A DNA stretch of 64,000 bases, taken from contig SMSO01000004.1 of NCBI GenBank assembly GCA_004764695.1, positions 208,501-272,500 of the forward strand. Direction: 5' to 3'. The position numbers and the translations under genes were made by a program. Of this stretch, positions 9,699 to 22,724 are shown piece by piece. Below the pieces are notes generated by a model. It had not been told where the DNA came from. It saw only the letters and a program-made list of their open reading frames with translations, and searched no databases. The stretch comes from Schizochytrium sp. TIO01. Its lineage: Eukaryota > Sar > Bigyra > Thraustochytrida > Thraustochytriidae. Numbering within the stretch: the first letter of the stretch is position 1; each line of letters starts with the position of its first letter.

Positions 9699-12188
9699 AT
9701 GTCTACTAAGAATCTACGTCGAGAGGAACGCCATGCGCTCTTACGACGAGTAGAGTACCTTTTGGAGGGTGAAAATAATCTTAATGTCGACGATGATACT
9801 GTCAAGCTGGCTGAGATTGATGCCTCACTAAAATTGGGACGCATGGGACCCATACTGAAAGGCGAAGTGCATCGAGGAGAGGATTTACTAGGCACACTTA
9901 TGGGAGATGTGGACGAAATTGAAGGACATCTTAGGAACCACGATGAAGGCCTTTTGGACGAAGCTCATAATCAATCGCAAGTATCAGAAAGTGCAGATCT
10001 ATTTGCCTTGCAGGTTTATGTAGAGAGTCTAACTCATCTTCCCGATAGTGACGAAAATTCAAGTACTGATGATGTAGAGTCCACGACCAGATCAAAAGAA
10101 TATTCAGTAGCATTTAGGCTTTTAGATTTTCCAACTGTGCTAATTGAAAGAGTTGGCAAGACGATTGGAGAGTTTCAGAGCGGAAAGTCATGCCTCTTTG
10201 AGTTGCCTTTTGAAGAGGCAATAGCAGGGCTGCAATCTGCCCCCTTATATTTAATGCTCCTACGGCTTCCCCATGACCGTGACCTTGCGAACATGACTGC
10301 GAAAGAGCAGGAGCGTGCCCGTGTAGACTATGGAACTCTCGTTGGAAGTACATCCCTTGATCTCTCTGGTCTTATTGGCTTAGACAATGTTGGGCCCGAA
10401 GGTTGTTTGTTACCCTCAGTTACTTCAACTTGGGGCTGGAAACGGGGCACTTTTCCCCTTTTTGATTTAATGGGCAACCAAGTTGCATGTGTCACTGCGC
10501 GGGTTCGCATCTGCAGTTTCGGAGATGGTCTTCTTCCTCATTTAACATTGAAAGACCTAGAAACAAGTAAAGTAGAGGGCTCTTTAGTGGATCAAGGCAG
10601 GGAGAACACACGAACAGAAAACGACCTCCAGCATAGGAGACAGAAAGACCGAGAAGTTCAAGAAAACGAACTTGAACATTCAAATTTTAATCTTCCCATT
10701 CCAGCAGCGTTACTAGAAACAATGAATGCTGTTGAGAAACGTCTAACTAAAATTGAAAAATTACAACGCAAAGCCTTTCGGCACATTGATCGACGCAGAA
10801 ATACTCAACAACACCAAGGCTTCAAGCGGCAACATAACTTTCTTCAAGGCTCTGATGATGATCACCAAGGAGGTTGGCTTCCACGTCCGAATCAAGATGA
10901 AGCATCGTGTCTTCCGCCAGCGATGTATTTTTTCAATGGTAAAAGCTCATATAGGCATAGTGATGGTGAAGAGGATCGGGATGACTCCGATGATGAATTC
11001 GCGTCTTTAGGAGATTTTGAAGACCAGCGTGGCCCCGAAGAGCGCGATCTCCTCCTTGCGTTAGCTCCACGTGTGCACGGAAGAGACTCCCGCATTTCTG
11101 AACGACGCCGAGCTCGAGGCTCTTTATCATCTCCTTATTCATCAGATGGAGAAGAAAGTGCGTTAAAAGCTCAGTACGGAACATCACATCGTGACGAAAG
11201 GTATCGCGGGCGGCACAACGACCCCAAAAATGAGGCTACTACACAACTAAAGGTTCAACATTCGGCTCCTAGGCGTCGGCGAATCTTAAAAGTCCGTAAA
11301 ACAAGAACCCAAATAATGCGCGAACGGGTCACAAGAAGGCGTTCCCAGGCTCAAGGAGGATCCGAAACTGCGAATCCCAATGTTGGGTACGTCCAACTTA
11401 CCGCCGACCTTGCACGATCACGTGCCCTGAACGAGCGCAACCCGGAGGAGCGACAGTACCTCTTGGAACGTCGCAAAGCTCAAGCAAGACGTCAATCTCA
11501 GAGCAGCGGTAATCTACAACTTGAGGCCCTTACTCAATCAGCAATTGCAATCGATTCTGGAGTTGACGGGGCCGACCGTGAGGCACGTGCACGTCAAGAA
11601 CAACTCGAATTGATGCTTCGAGGTGAGATCTCCCCAGCTCCCGCCTTTCAATTTGATGCAAGTCTCATTCCTCACGATAGTACAAGTGTAGAAGCCCCTC
11701 CCCCCCCTCCTCCTCCTCCTCCTCCCCCCCCGCCTCCGTCATCGCCTCCCCCCGCCCTGGTGATAACAGCAGCCCCTGCTATTGCTCCTCCAACACCTGT
11801 TTTGTCTTCGTCGCTCATGGAAACTGAGGCTCACGACGTGGCTACTACGATTTCGAGACTCAATCCTGGTTTGTTAAACCCTTTCCAAAACCATTTCCAA
11901 GGGACAAGTAGCAATGCGGAGATGACTCAGGAAAGTTATGAGTTTGGTGATGTCTCATCATCGCTTCAAAGTCGAAATTCATCTCGGCGACGGGATCTTC
12001 ATTCACAACGCCCTCTTCGTAGTAGTGTCGCACTTAGCAGACGGAGTATAAAACCACGGACGCCGAGTTTAGCCTCTATTGACCATTTTGTGATGGATCC
12101 GCCACCCCCACCAGACCACGATCTTGCGTCGAGCCGCTATCAATCTTTTGATGGAGGTAGTACTTCCCTGTCTTCCGCTGTATTTTAG
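9699..12188 (+). CDS. MAP10/DUF4497-like protein with proline-rich tail
   Basis: 829 residues from an ATG in a GAGATG context. Residues about 100-275 resemble the N-terminal domain of microtubule-associated protein 10 (DUF4497): a leading VAFRLLDFPTVLI strand, then FQSGKSCLFELPFEEA, then a PLYLMLLRLP strand and a GSTSLDLSGL segment, in the order seen in that family. The rest is low complexity: acidic and Arg-rich segments, a tract of 15 prolines within residues 667-690 encoded by a pyrimidine-pure stretch near 11697-11746, and Ser/Arg repeats near the C-terminus. MAP10 binds and stabilises microtubules and acts in cytokinesis; a similar role here is inferred. The gene ends 38 bp from the convergent ankyrin-FN3 gene. 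The family call is from remembered motifs and is moderate. Confidence 0.6.
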   Translation: MSTKNLRREERHALLRRVEYLLEGENNLNVDDDTVKLAEIDASLKLGRMGPILKGEVHRGEDLLGTLMGDVDEIEGHLRNHDEGLLDEAHNQSQVSESADLFALQVYVESLTHLPDSDENSSTDDVESTTRSKEYSVAFRLLDFPTVLIERVGKTIGEFQSGKSCLFELPFEEAIAGLQSAPLYLMLLRLPHDRDLANMTAKEQERARVDYGTLVGSTSLDLSGLIGLDNVGPEGCLLPSVTSTWGWKRGTFPLFDLMGNQVACVTARVRICSFGDGLLPHLTLKDLETSKVEGSLVDQGRENTRTENDLQHRRQKDREVQENELEHSNFNLPIPAALLETMNAVEKRLTKIEKLQRKAFRHIDRRRNTQQHQGFKRQHNFLQGSDDDHQGGWLPRPNQDEASCLPPAMYFFNGKSSYRHSDGEEDRDDSDDEFASLGDFEDQRGPEERDLLLALAPRVHGRDSRISERRRARGSLSSPYSSDGEESALKAQYGTSHRDERYRGRHNDPKNEATTQLKVQHSAPRRRRILKVRKTRTQIMRERVTRRRSQAQGGSETANPNVGYVQLTADLARSRALNERNPEERQYLLERRKAQARRQSQSSGNLQLEALTQSAIAIDSGVDGADREARARQEQLELMLRGEISPAPAFQFDASLIPHDSTSVEAPPPPPPPPPPPPPPSSPPPALVITAAPAIAPPTPVLSSSLMETEAHDVATTISRLNPGLLNPFQNHFQGTSSNAEMTQESYEFGDVSSSLQSRNSSRRRDLHSQRPLRSSVALSRRSIKPRTPSLASIDHFVMDPPPPPDHDLASSRYQSFDGGSTSLSSAVF

Positions 12189-12226
12189 TCAAACATACAC
12201 ACACGTCAAGGGTCTGTGTTGCCTAT

Positions 12227-14182
12227 TCAACTCTTCTCTTCTCGCTCCTCCGTTTGGTAAAAGTTCAGTGTATCATCATTTCTATTCTTTCGAATAGATA
12301 CTTTCTCTCTTTGCCTTCTAATGAGCTGGCGTTTTTCTCGTCGAGCACAGCGCTCGATCTTTCGACGCCGCCGTATATCAAGCTCTTTTTGACGTTTCCG
12401 CTCCTGCTCTTTCGATTGAATGACATACTTCATGAGGTGTTCACGCCATTTCACCAGAAAGTCCTCCTCAAGGTCATACTCTACAAGGAAGTTTCGGCGT
12501 TTGACTCGATCCTGCAAGTAGGTGTGATACTTATACGCAGCTCGTCTACAGCGCCAAAAGGCTTGAATTTGAACTACAGCCACTTCCTCAAAACCTGCCT
12601 GCACCTCTGCTGCGATTCGCTCCTCTTTCATTTGTTGTCGGAAATCTTGATCTTTTCGTCCCTTGGTAACAGCCATGAAGCGTGCTTGCGCGTGTTCAGC
12701 AGTTCCACGGAAGACTCTTCTAGTTTCTGCGCTTTGAAAATGCCCTAAACCTGGTCTACGATCACGTCTGGATAACGTAGCAGTGTGCATCTTGATACTT
12801 TGAATGCTGTAATAACTCCACCCCATGAGATTATGGCATCGAACTCGAAAAATGTAACTAGCATCTCGGCTTAACCCTGAAAGCGTATATTCCTGGGTCT
12901 GAATTCTCTTGAGTGGATCCTCTTCATCGTCAGTATCTGACTCGCTTGAAGAAGGTTCATCATCTGAGCATGCTGCTCGCTCTATAATAAGATCGTCTGG
13001 CACACTTGTCCAATTGACAAACGGGGTGTTTGCAAGTCTCCATTGAAGTTCTGATCGATCTATTGGGGCTCCATTGGCTTCGGGGAGATCCCATCGAACT
13101 GTCAAGCTTGCTCGCGAAGCGTGAACAAGAATAGGAGGTGTGGGTTTACTTGGTGCTGCTGGGGACGTCACAAAGAACATGCTTTGTTCACTGGCTTCAC
13201 TCCAACCGACAATACTATACGCAAGGACGCGGACAGCATAAACTTCGCTTGGAGCTAGATCCTCTGGACTCGGATTGCGTGAATATGTACTACAGTGCGC
13301 AGCACATGTATAAAAGGTATGTCTTCGCTCTTTTACTTTATCTGCAACGGTTTCCCAAGGCTCGTCAGGCTGTAAACGATCAATCCTCTTGGCTTGTAAT
13401 CGAAAGTGTTGTACTGGCGCGCTTCGACCAGCTGGTGCTGTCCAAGAGAATGTGGCCTCTTCATCAGTCATTTGCAGCATTTGTGGGGGCTGGGGCTTTT
13501 CTGGAACAGCACCAGCACGCCGCAGCTCTTCCCCCCACCCTTGCTCGATGGCAACTTGATGTGGGGTCTTACCAAGAATATTGGTCTTACAAATATCAGC
13601 ACCTGCACTAGCCAAGATAAATGCAATTTTCCTCAAGTTGTCTCTGCAAGCAATAAAGAGGGGAGTCACCCCCCCTGTATTACTCACGTCAAAAGGTATC
13701 TTATGTTTGAGAAAATATTCTACGACCTCGAGGCTACCAGCTTCTACAGCAAAATGCAAAGGCGTGTTTCCATTCAAGTCACCAGCTCTTGCATCTGCAC
13801 CGCCTTGCAATAGAATCTTTGTGATGATTGTTCGGTTCCGTCGACACGCATAGTGCAGTGGCGTAATATCAATATTAGTCTTGGCCTCCACCCAAACCTT
13901 GGCAGCTGGACATGATTCAATTATATAGCGAATTATTTTCGTTGCTCCTCGATATACTGCGACATGGACAAAGTTATTACCATGTTCATCTACGTGTTCC
14001 TTGCATAGATTTTTCAATGCTTCTTGGTCATTGCCGTACTCGTTGATCTTTTCCTCAAGAGCTGTACGAAAACCTTCAAGGTCTCGCTCCCAGCACGCTT
14101 CCAGTAGTTGATCACCAACCTTACCTTTCATGGGCCGCCCGGGGAAGCCGGGCGCATAGATGGAACTAGGTTGCTGAAACAT
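12227..14182 (-). CDS. Ankyrin repeat / fibronectin type III / IQ-motif protein
   Basis: 651 residues from the first ATG (14182). The open frame continues 25 codons further upstream to 14257 (TTG) before a stop at 14264-14266. That stretch reads like coding sequence (EKYWERKDEL), so an upstream exon is possible. Order of domains: four to five ankyrin repeats (about 67-225, with TPLHYACRRN, TPLHFAVEAG and TPLFIACRDN), two FN3 domains (about 227-340 and 342-470, each with a PxxP start and a W/Y core pair), an IQ motif (VVQIQAFWRCRRAA, about 543) and a strongly basic, Arg/Lys-rich helical tail. The layout recalls FANK1/ANKFN-type scaffold proteins, with a calmodulin-binding IQ site added. It is probably a cytoskeletal or ciliary adaptor; the partner is unknown. 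Confidence 0.75.
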   Translation of the reverse strand: MFQQPSSIYAPGFPGRPMKGKVGDQLLEACWERDLEGFRTALEEKINEYGNDQEALKNLCKEHVDEHGNNFVHVAVYRGATKIIRYIIESCPAAKVWVEAKTNIDITPLHYACRRNRTIITKILLQGGADARAGDLNGNTPLHFAVEAGSLEVVEYFLKHKIPFDVSNTGGVTPLFIACRDNLRKIAFILASAGADICKTNILGKTPHQVAIEQGWGEELRRAGAVPEKPQPPQMLQMTDEEATFSWTAPAGRSAPVQHFRLQAKRIDRLQPDEPWETVADKVKERRHTFYTCAAHCSTYSRNPSPEDLAPSEVYAVRVLAYSIVGWSEASEQSMFFVTSPAAPSKPTPPILVHASRASLTVRWDLPEANGAPIDRSELQWRLANTPFVNWTSVPDDLIIERAACSDDEPSSSESDTDDEEDPLKRIQTQEYTLSGLSRDASYIFRVRCHNLMGWSYYSIQSIKMHTATLSRRDRRPGLGHFQSAETRRVFRGTAEHAQARFMAVTKGRKDQDFRQQMKEERIAAEVQAGFEEVAVVQIQAFWRCRRAAYKYHTYLQDRVKRRNFLVEYDLEEDFLVKWREHLMKYVIQSKEQERKRQKELDIRRRRKIERCARREKRQLIRRQREKVSIRKNRNDDTLNFYQTEEREEKS

Positions 14183-14257
14183 AGTATGTTTTGTTCTGCG
14201 TCTGTCTTGATCGTACACTAATTCGTCTTTGCGTTCCCAATATTTTTCTTGTGCCAA

Positions 14258-14999
14258 GACTATTTATGAGTAAACCCCAAAATTTGTTGGTTTCAGAAAT
14301 CCTTCGACCAAGTACCTTTTAAAGATCTCAACCTCACCCAAATGCTCTATAAATATTTATGTTCTTTATCTCAACCCCGAGGACTCAACTTATCTCAATA
14401 TTCTTCAAGAGCCTCGGCAGGGCTCTCTCACCTCACCTGCGCTAATACCTGGAAACGCTCTTACTTCTCACATCTATTTGTATTCTCGCAAGGCTGTGTC
14501 CTCCAAAGAAGTCAGTAAATGACGTACGCCTAATGAAAGCAGGCACACAGTCGTCCACTCTCGATTCTACTATGCCCATGCCCTGCTACCCACGAGGTTC
14601 CCACCCCCTACCCTCAAATAGTAGTACCTCTCTATGTATCACTCAACTCTTCTCAGTTGCGCATGACCGGATAAATCGTGGTGCGTACTTACCGGACCAA
14701 GTCACCGTTGCAGAAAAAGAAGAAAGTGATAACCGCAGTGGAGCCCAAGACAACAAAGGACTATTACAACCCCGCTCGTTCTTTGCAGTGTTTGAAAAAT
14801 CCCGTTCGTAAAGGCGGGTTGTAATTGCTGTTCACAGCGCTCGGGGTTGTGCGTTTTCCATTGGCAGCCTCGCCTCGCAACTGCCGGTAATCTTTGATCA
14901 GAGTGATCTACTTACTATCAGGGTGAGTGAGCCAATAAGCAACCTTCGGGGCTGGGTAAGGATTACTGTAGTCTAGGATTGGAGCACGAAGAAGCTCTA
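14258..14999. other. Intergenic between divergent genes
   Basis: Separates the ankyrin-FN3 gene (minus) from the Ask1-like gene (plus). Matches to GTGAGT (14923) and CTAG (14976) could be splice sites, but joining them brings a stop into frame, so I do not call an exon. Nothing else is recognisable. Confidence 0.4.
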
Positions 15000-16706
15000 A
15001 TGAAGAGCGAAGAGGTGGCATCCAAATTGCAGGAGGTTGACTCCAACTTCGTCAGGGTAAGTATAGATTATAGAAAAATCACAACGAAAATAAGTTTGGA
15101 TTTCTCAATGTGACTCCCAAAGTACTAACCAGAGCAACCTTTTGCTATTTTCCCCGTTACTGCCCATGGGATTTATGATAAAATTTGGGTATGTGTGATG
15201 ATGATTGTGCACTGGCCGTAACTATAGGCACTTGATGCAGCCACAGAATTGTTGCAGCATGTGAGGTCGTTCGACAAAGCCATGCAGGACGTTGCAGATG
15301 GTGCAGAGGTTTGGTGCCAATTTTTCGACCACGTAAGGGACGTGAGTTCGGGCGCATCAGCTGCGGGTAGCGCAGACCAACTTCGTGCACGGACAGCTGT
15401 AAAGCCTTCTCGACGAACGATGCACGCTTGGCGCCAGACCTCAGACAAAGAATCCCAAGAGCACAACGATTCTGCTGCGTCAGACCTGTCAAGCCAGAAT
15501 CCCCCAACACCAACATTACCTGTGTTTTCCAAATCGTTTGCCAAAACTCCCATGTTCAGAAAAATGCGAGTATCATCCTCAGCCTCAGAGGATGATGAAG
15601 ACGACCACAACGTCAATAGTAGGCTAAAGCAGGATCTTGACGAGTCTCTTGACTTCCATGACTCAGAGCCCCTTAACTTTAGGACGCCGCTCCCTGAACG
15701 TTCGCATCGAAGCGCTGGTCGTAGCGGTGCAGGCAGCGCACATTTGTTGCAGGACAACATATTGGACTTGAGCGAGATCAGTGCTGCGACTCCTGGTACA
15801 CCGGTGGATGGAGACTATGGTCCACCTTCCGCAGTAAAATCTCGTCAGCTGCTAGAGTACGGTACCCCAGCGCGCCATGTGACAAACATGCTAATGGGCT
15901 CAAGCATGAGATCAGGAGACGCTGACCTCAATCGCTCTGATGCTTCCTCAAACCCCGCTACCCCTGTGCCACTATCCCCATTTATGACTGATGCGCTTCT
16001 CCACTCAGATGAAGAGGAAGACGCACATGATAACGAGGACCAAGAGGAGGAGGGACATCATGTTGAGGAGGAGGACCAGGAACAGCTACTTGGATCTCCT
16101 GGGCGCCCAAGTGAATCTGAAAATGTCCAATTTCAGATGAACGCTATGTCACCACCTATTATGTCTAAACTTGGGGATAGCGAGACAAAGTTTTCCCCTG
16201 CCCCGACAAAGATGACTGAGAAGAAACTGGCTGCGATTACAGGTACACCAATCTCTAGATCAGTTGCGCAACGCAGACGCCGCTCATTGATGCGATATGC
16301 TGCGGAGGCAGGCGAGGTTGACCTCCTCGATTTAGGTGGTTTACAAGACGAGATGGGCAAGTCTGGAAAGAGTAAGGAAACAGCAGGTTATAATTCCGAT
16401 GAGGATCTCCTGGGACTTGGAATGGACGATGGTGTAGGTGATGACAGCCCACCACCAGAATTTGATCTGAAGCTGTTTCCGCATCTTTTCCAGTCTGGAG
16501 AGGGTGCGTCGCAGGTCACTGCTGTATACAGTCAATTTTCAAGTCACGAAGCGTTCTGCCTTCCAGAGCTTAAGAAGCGTCTTCCTAACTTTGGCCAGGC
16601 GCGACTTGAGCTAATGCTTGATATGCTGGTCTCACGCGGATTTCTTCGGCCTTTTACCGTAGAGAACCACTTATATTGGCGTGCCCCATCGGCTGATGAG
16701 TTTTAA
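15000..16706 (+). CDS. Ask1-like DASH/Dam1 kinetochore complex subunit, two exons
   Basis: Exon 1 is 15000-15056, intron 15057-15227 (GTAAGT..TATAG, 171 bp) and exon 2 15228-16706; the joined protein is 511 residues. The open frame of exon 2 has no ATG at its 5' end. Phase-0 splicing restores an Ask1 signature: L-Q-E-V-D-S-N-F, a helix ending LLQHV, then a further helix ending W-C-Q-F-F. Ask1 proteins carry L-Q-x-I-D-x-N followed about 35 residues later by W-x-x-x-F. Ask1 is part of the ring that couples kinetochores to microtubule ends. The middle is disordered, acidic and rich in S/T-P sites (possible CDK sites). The last 80 residues look like a small winged-helix-type fold (ELKKRLPNFG, LDMLVSRGFLRPF, LYWR). 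The start at 15000 is the first ATG but a further 5' exon cannot be excluded. Confidence 0.6.
15057..15227 (+). other. Intron of the Ask1-like gene
   Basis: 171-bp GTAAGT..TATAG intron in phase 0. Reading through meets an in-frame TGA, and the acceptor TAG is itself an in-frame stop directly before the exon-2 frame, so splicing is needed to join the conserved N-terminal helix to the rest. Confidence 0.7.
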
Positions 16707-17420
16707 GACATCAGAATAGTACATCACAGTGCAACATGCCCTTTCCTCTCAATTTGTGTTTTTTTTTTCTTCTTATAAACAAATTCGACTGATTGTCTTC
16801 CCTACAATAAAAATAAGCTCTGCAACTGCAAATAAAATGAATCTTGACCTTATGGAATTTTATTGGGTGGGCTTGTTCCTTCCTCCCCCTTTTGCTTAGA
16901 CAAGATGGCATAAGTTGAATTTTCTGTAGAATACACTCTCTGGCGGAGGAATGTGAGCACAGGCGCCTGAGATTGGGTATCAATACGCAAAGAATTAAAT
17001 TTGAGTTGTTCGTCGAGTGCATAGGCATATTACTAAAAGCAGCATCATAGTTTGACTGGAAATAGGCATATTCTCTTTCCTTGAAATCTTCAGAAGGTAT
17101 TTAGTTAGAGAATGTTGGTCGAAATATTTATTGCGCAGCTCACCTATAGTAACAACAGCAGTAGCGATAGCCGTCATGTATGGAGAATCTACAACAACTC
17201 TCGCTGATCAGTAAGGAAAGCTAGCATCTTGCCAACTTTTCGGTATAATAGTTAAAAACTAGAACGAATAATGCAATCTAGATAGTTGGGACTCTTTTTT
17301 AAAATTAAAAATATAGACATGCAACTGCTTTAGTGCGAGATTTCCCTAAATTAGCCTGCTATTCATCGAGTGCATTTAACTTTGTGAGTTGTGCGAGGGA
17401 GTGCTTTTTTGCTACATGTT
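16707..17420. other. Intergenic between convergent genes
   Basis: AT-rich 3' regions of the Ask1-like gene (plus) and the SNARE-like gene (minus). AATAAA-type matches occur near 16805 and could act as poly(A) signals. No gene seen. Confidence 0.5.
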
Positions 17421-18323
17421 TTATGAGCATATACACGTCGATGCAGACTCCTCAGCATTGGCAGCCTGTTCGTATATGTGGTCAAGACGTTCGCGCTGGA
17501 CGTGCACATTTTCTGCAATGCCAGACATCAGATCTCGCGTAGTTCGCATCTCCTGCTCAATGTCCTTAAGGTCCTGCTCGCGATCCTGGAAGAACTCCGC
17601 ATTCACATCCAATGTGGATTGCAGAAGCATCTCCGTGGCAAGTTCCTGGTCTCTCTGGGCACGCTGGGAGGGCCTTAATGGTACCTCATGCACATTCTCG
17701 TGCACCATGTCAACACTTTTAACATTGACGAGTCTTGGGACTGGAATGGCCTTAATCCTATCTCGCACGCTCCACAGTACGGTTTCTAATTTCACTCTTT
17801 GCCTTCGTAGGCCCTTTTCGAGCATTTCTCGCGTCTGCTGAAGACAATTTCTATCCTGATCACTTTTAGTTTCTGACTCAAATCTTGCAAGAGCTTTCGT
17901 CAAAGTTGGTTCTGCTGATATGTGAACCTCCGCCAATGCGCAGTGCAGTCGAATCCGTGCTCGTAGGTCTTCGCAGTCCAAATTGCCTCCAATTCTTGCA
18001 GCAAGGCTCTCCAAATGCTCAACGTCTGAATCTAGAAGCTGCTGCAGAGACAGAATTTGCTTTTGAACACTACCCGCGTCGAGGCCTGCGTGAATCTCGG
18101 CGACTATAGGACCCTCACGAATTCTTTTCCATGTTCGTTTTTGTCCATATTTAGCGTCTTCGCAGCGCCAATTCGTGCGCCAGGTCCACCCCGGCGGTAG
18201 CCGCACGTCCTCGAGATCACGATGCCGGCCGCTCTTCGCGTCTACAAAGATGCTGCTACCGTCCGCTGCAGTGGACTCCTCGATCTCTTCGACCACTACA
18301 GGCGCTGCAGCCTTTACACTCAT
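17421..18323 (-). CDS. SNARE-motif protein lacking a C-terminal membrane anchor
   Basis: 300 residues from ATG 18323 (the frame upstream begins at GTG). The C-terminal 50 residues form a Q-SNARE-like heptad helix: I-E-Q-E-M, then D-L-M-S-G-I-A, the expected zero-layer glutamine in HVQRERLDHI, and IYEQAANAEE. Spacing matches syntaxin and SNAP-25 C-terminal helices residue for residue, without gaps. Upstream are an N-terminal acidic tail, a PPGWTWRTNW segment resembling WW or DysF-type tryptophan motifs, and long helices (about 85-200) that could be a regulatory bundle. Unlike syntaxins the protein ends right after the motif in TCICS, with no transmembrane helix. The two cysteines could be lipidated, or a last exon could have been missed (GTGTAT near the end is a weak donor). 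SNAREs drive vesicle fusion; which step is unknown. Confidence 0.55.
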   Translation of the reverse strand: MSVKAAAPVVVEEIEESTAADGSSIFVDAKSGRHRDLEDVRLPPGWTWRTNWRCEDAKYGQKRTWKRIREGPIVAEIHAGLDAGSVQKQILSLQQLLDSDVEHLESLAARIGGNLDCEDLRARIRLHCALAEVHISAEPTLTKALARFESETKSDQDRNCLQQTREMLEKGLRRQRVKLETVLWSVRDRIKAIPVPRLVNVKSVDMVHENVHEVPLRPSQRAQRDQELATEMLLQSTLDVNAEFFQDREQDLKDIEQEMRTTRDLMSGIAENVHVQRERLDHIYEQAANAEESASTCICS

Positions 18324-21458
<3,135 letters not shown>

Positions 21459-22724
21459 AGGACATAGCTACTCCTTCATATTTCACTTTTTCTTTCCTTC
21501 ATTCCCTAGTCACCATAAGCACAATCTCGAATCCACTTATCTACCAAACCGATCCAACATATCAACACTCTAGTTTCTCACGAAGAATAAAAAATACTCA
21601 CTCAAACCATTTAACGATTTGCATTACATTCAACCATGCATTATTTATGTTACGGAGTAGACCTCCATTTCTCAAAACGCACTATTGAGGGATGTAGGTA
21701 TTCTCTTTCAATTAAAAGCCTAATATGTCTGATTCCGCTATTGATGTCTTGAAGATGATTTCACGCCTCGAATAACTAAAAATGCTAGCTGCAGCATGGT
21801 AATCCATTACAATCTATTTATTATTGAATTAATGTGAAATTTAACCATAGTTAATCCTCTGACTAGTGATAATGCTTGTGAAAATCCATCCTAATGATCT
21901 AGCAGGACGAACTCGACCCAAATAAAAATTTGCCTGATTTCAAGTCATTGCTTCATGGGAGGTAGGGCCTTTTATCTTCCCCCTATCTTTGTGATTGGTA
22001 AAGCTTCAGATGTTTGTGTTATTCCTGGTTCCTACTTTGTGATTGCAGAGACACCAACTGAAGGGACATGTGTACAAGACACTAGCAGAGTCCTTCGTAC
22101 TCTAAACTATAAGGAGTTGTATACGATAGAAACTATACTTTTTAGGTGCATTGGGGTGAGTTTAAGGGACCACTACTTATCAAGCAGCCAAAAAAAAGAG
22201 AAGGTTTTCAACTTCAAAAGCTCTTACAATTCAGAGATTTCGGCTCTTGAAACTAAGGAGAATCCTTCACATCCTCGAAGAGTATCTTCCCTTAACGCCT
22301 ATGAAAGATTTTTCCACTGGAGTTTTTATTCGGTGTTTGCTGTCTACATTTTTCGCATTGCGAGCTAAAATAGACTTGCCAGTATTGCTAGCATGTCTAA
22401 GTCTTCGAACAACGATTGCAAGGAGACAATGTCAAACACTATTTCTTCACAAAATGTTGCCAAGGGCACTCTGGGTTCTCGTCGACTAGGAAAGAATAGG
22501 CGCTATATACATACAACATATAAAATCATTTGAAGAAGATATCGTACTTGGCAGAGAGATGTCCCATTTGATTATGAGGGTAAAACATCAAAGACGATAC
22601 GCGTAGGGATCTTTGAAACTTTACACCAGCGAGTCATTTTCGTTCATTCTACGTGACCGTACATACAATTTACTAAAAAACATCTACACGCCCTCGTTGT
22701 ACTCTTCCCGCTACTCCATCTAAT
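21459..22724. other. Intergenic between convergent genes
   Basis: AT-rich. AATAAA near 21585 is a possible poly(A) signal of the Reptin gene. A 137-codon ORF at 21955-22368 has no recognisable domain and composition like the surrounding DNA; I do not call it. Confidence 0.5.

Noticed and set aside
14923-14976. Extra 5' intron for the Ask1-like gene
   Set aside because: The joined frame runs into a stop at once; the splice-like motifs are probably chance.
21955-22368. 137-codon plus-strand ORF
   Set aside because: No domain, composition like intergenic DNA, no supporting context.
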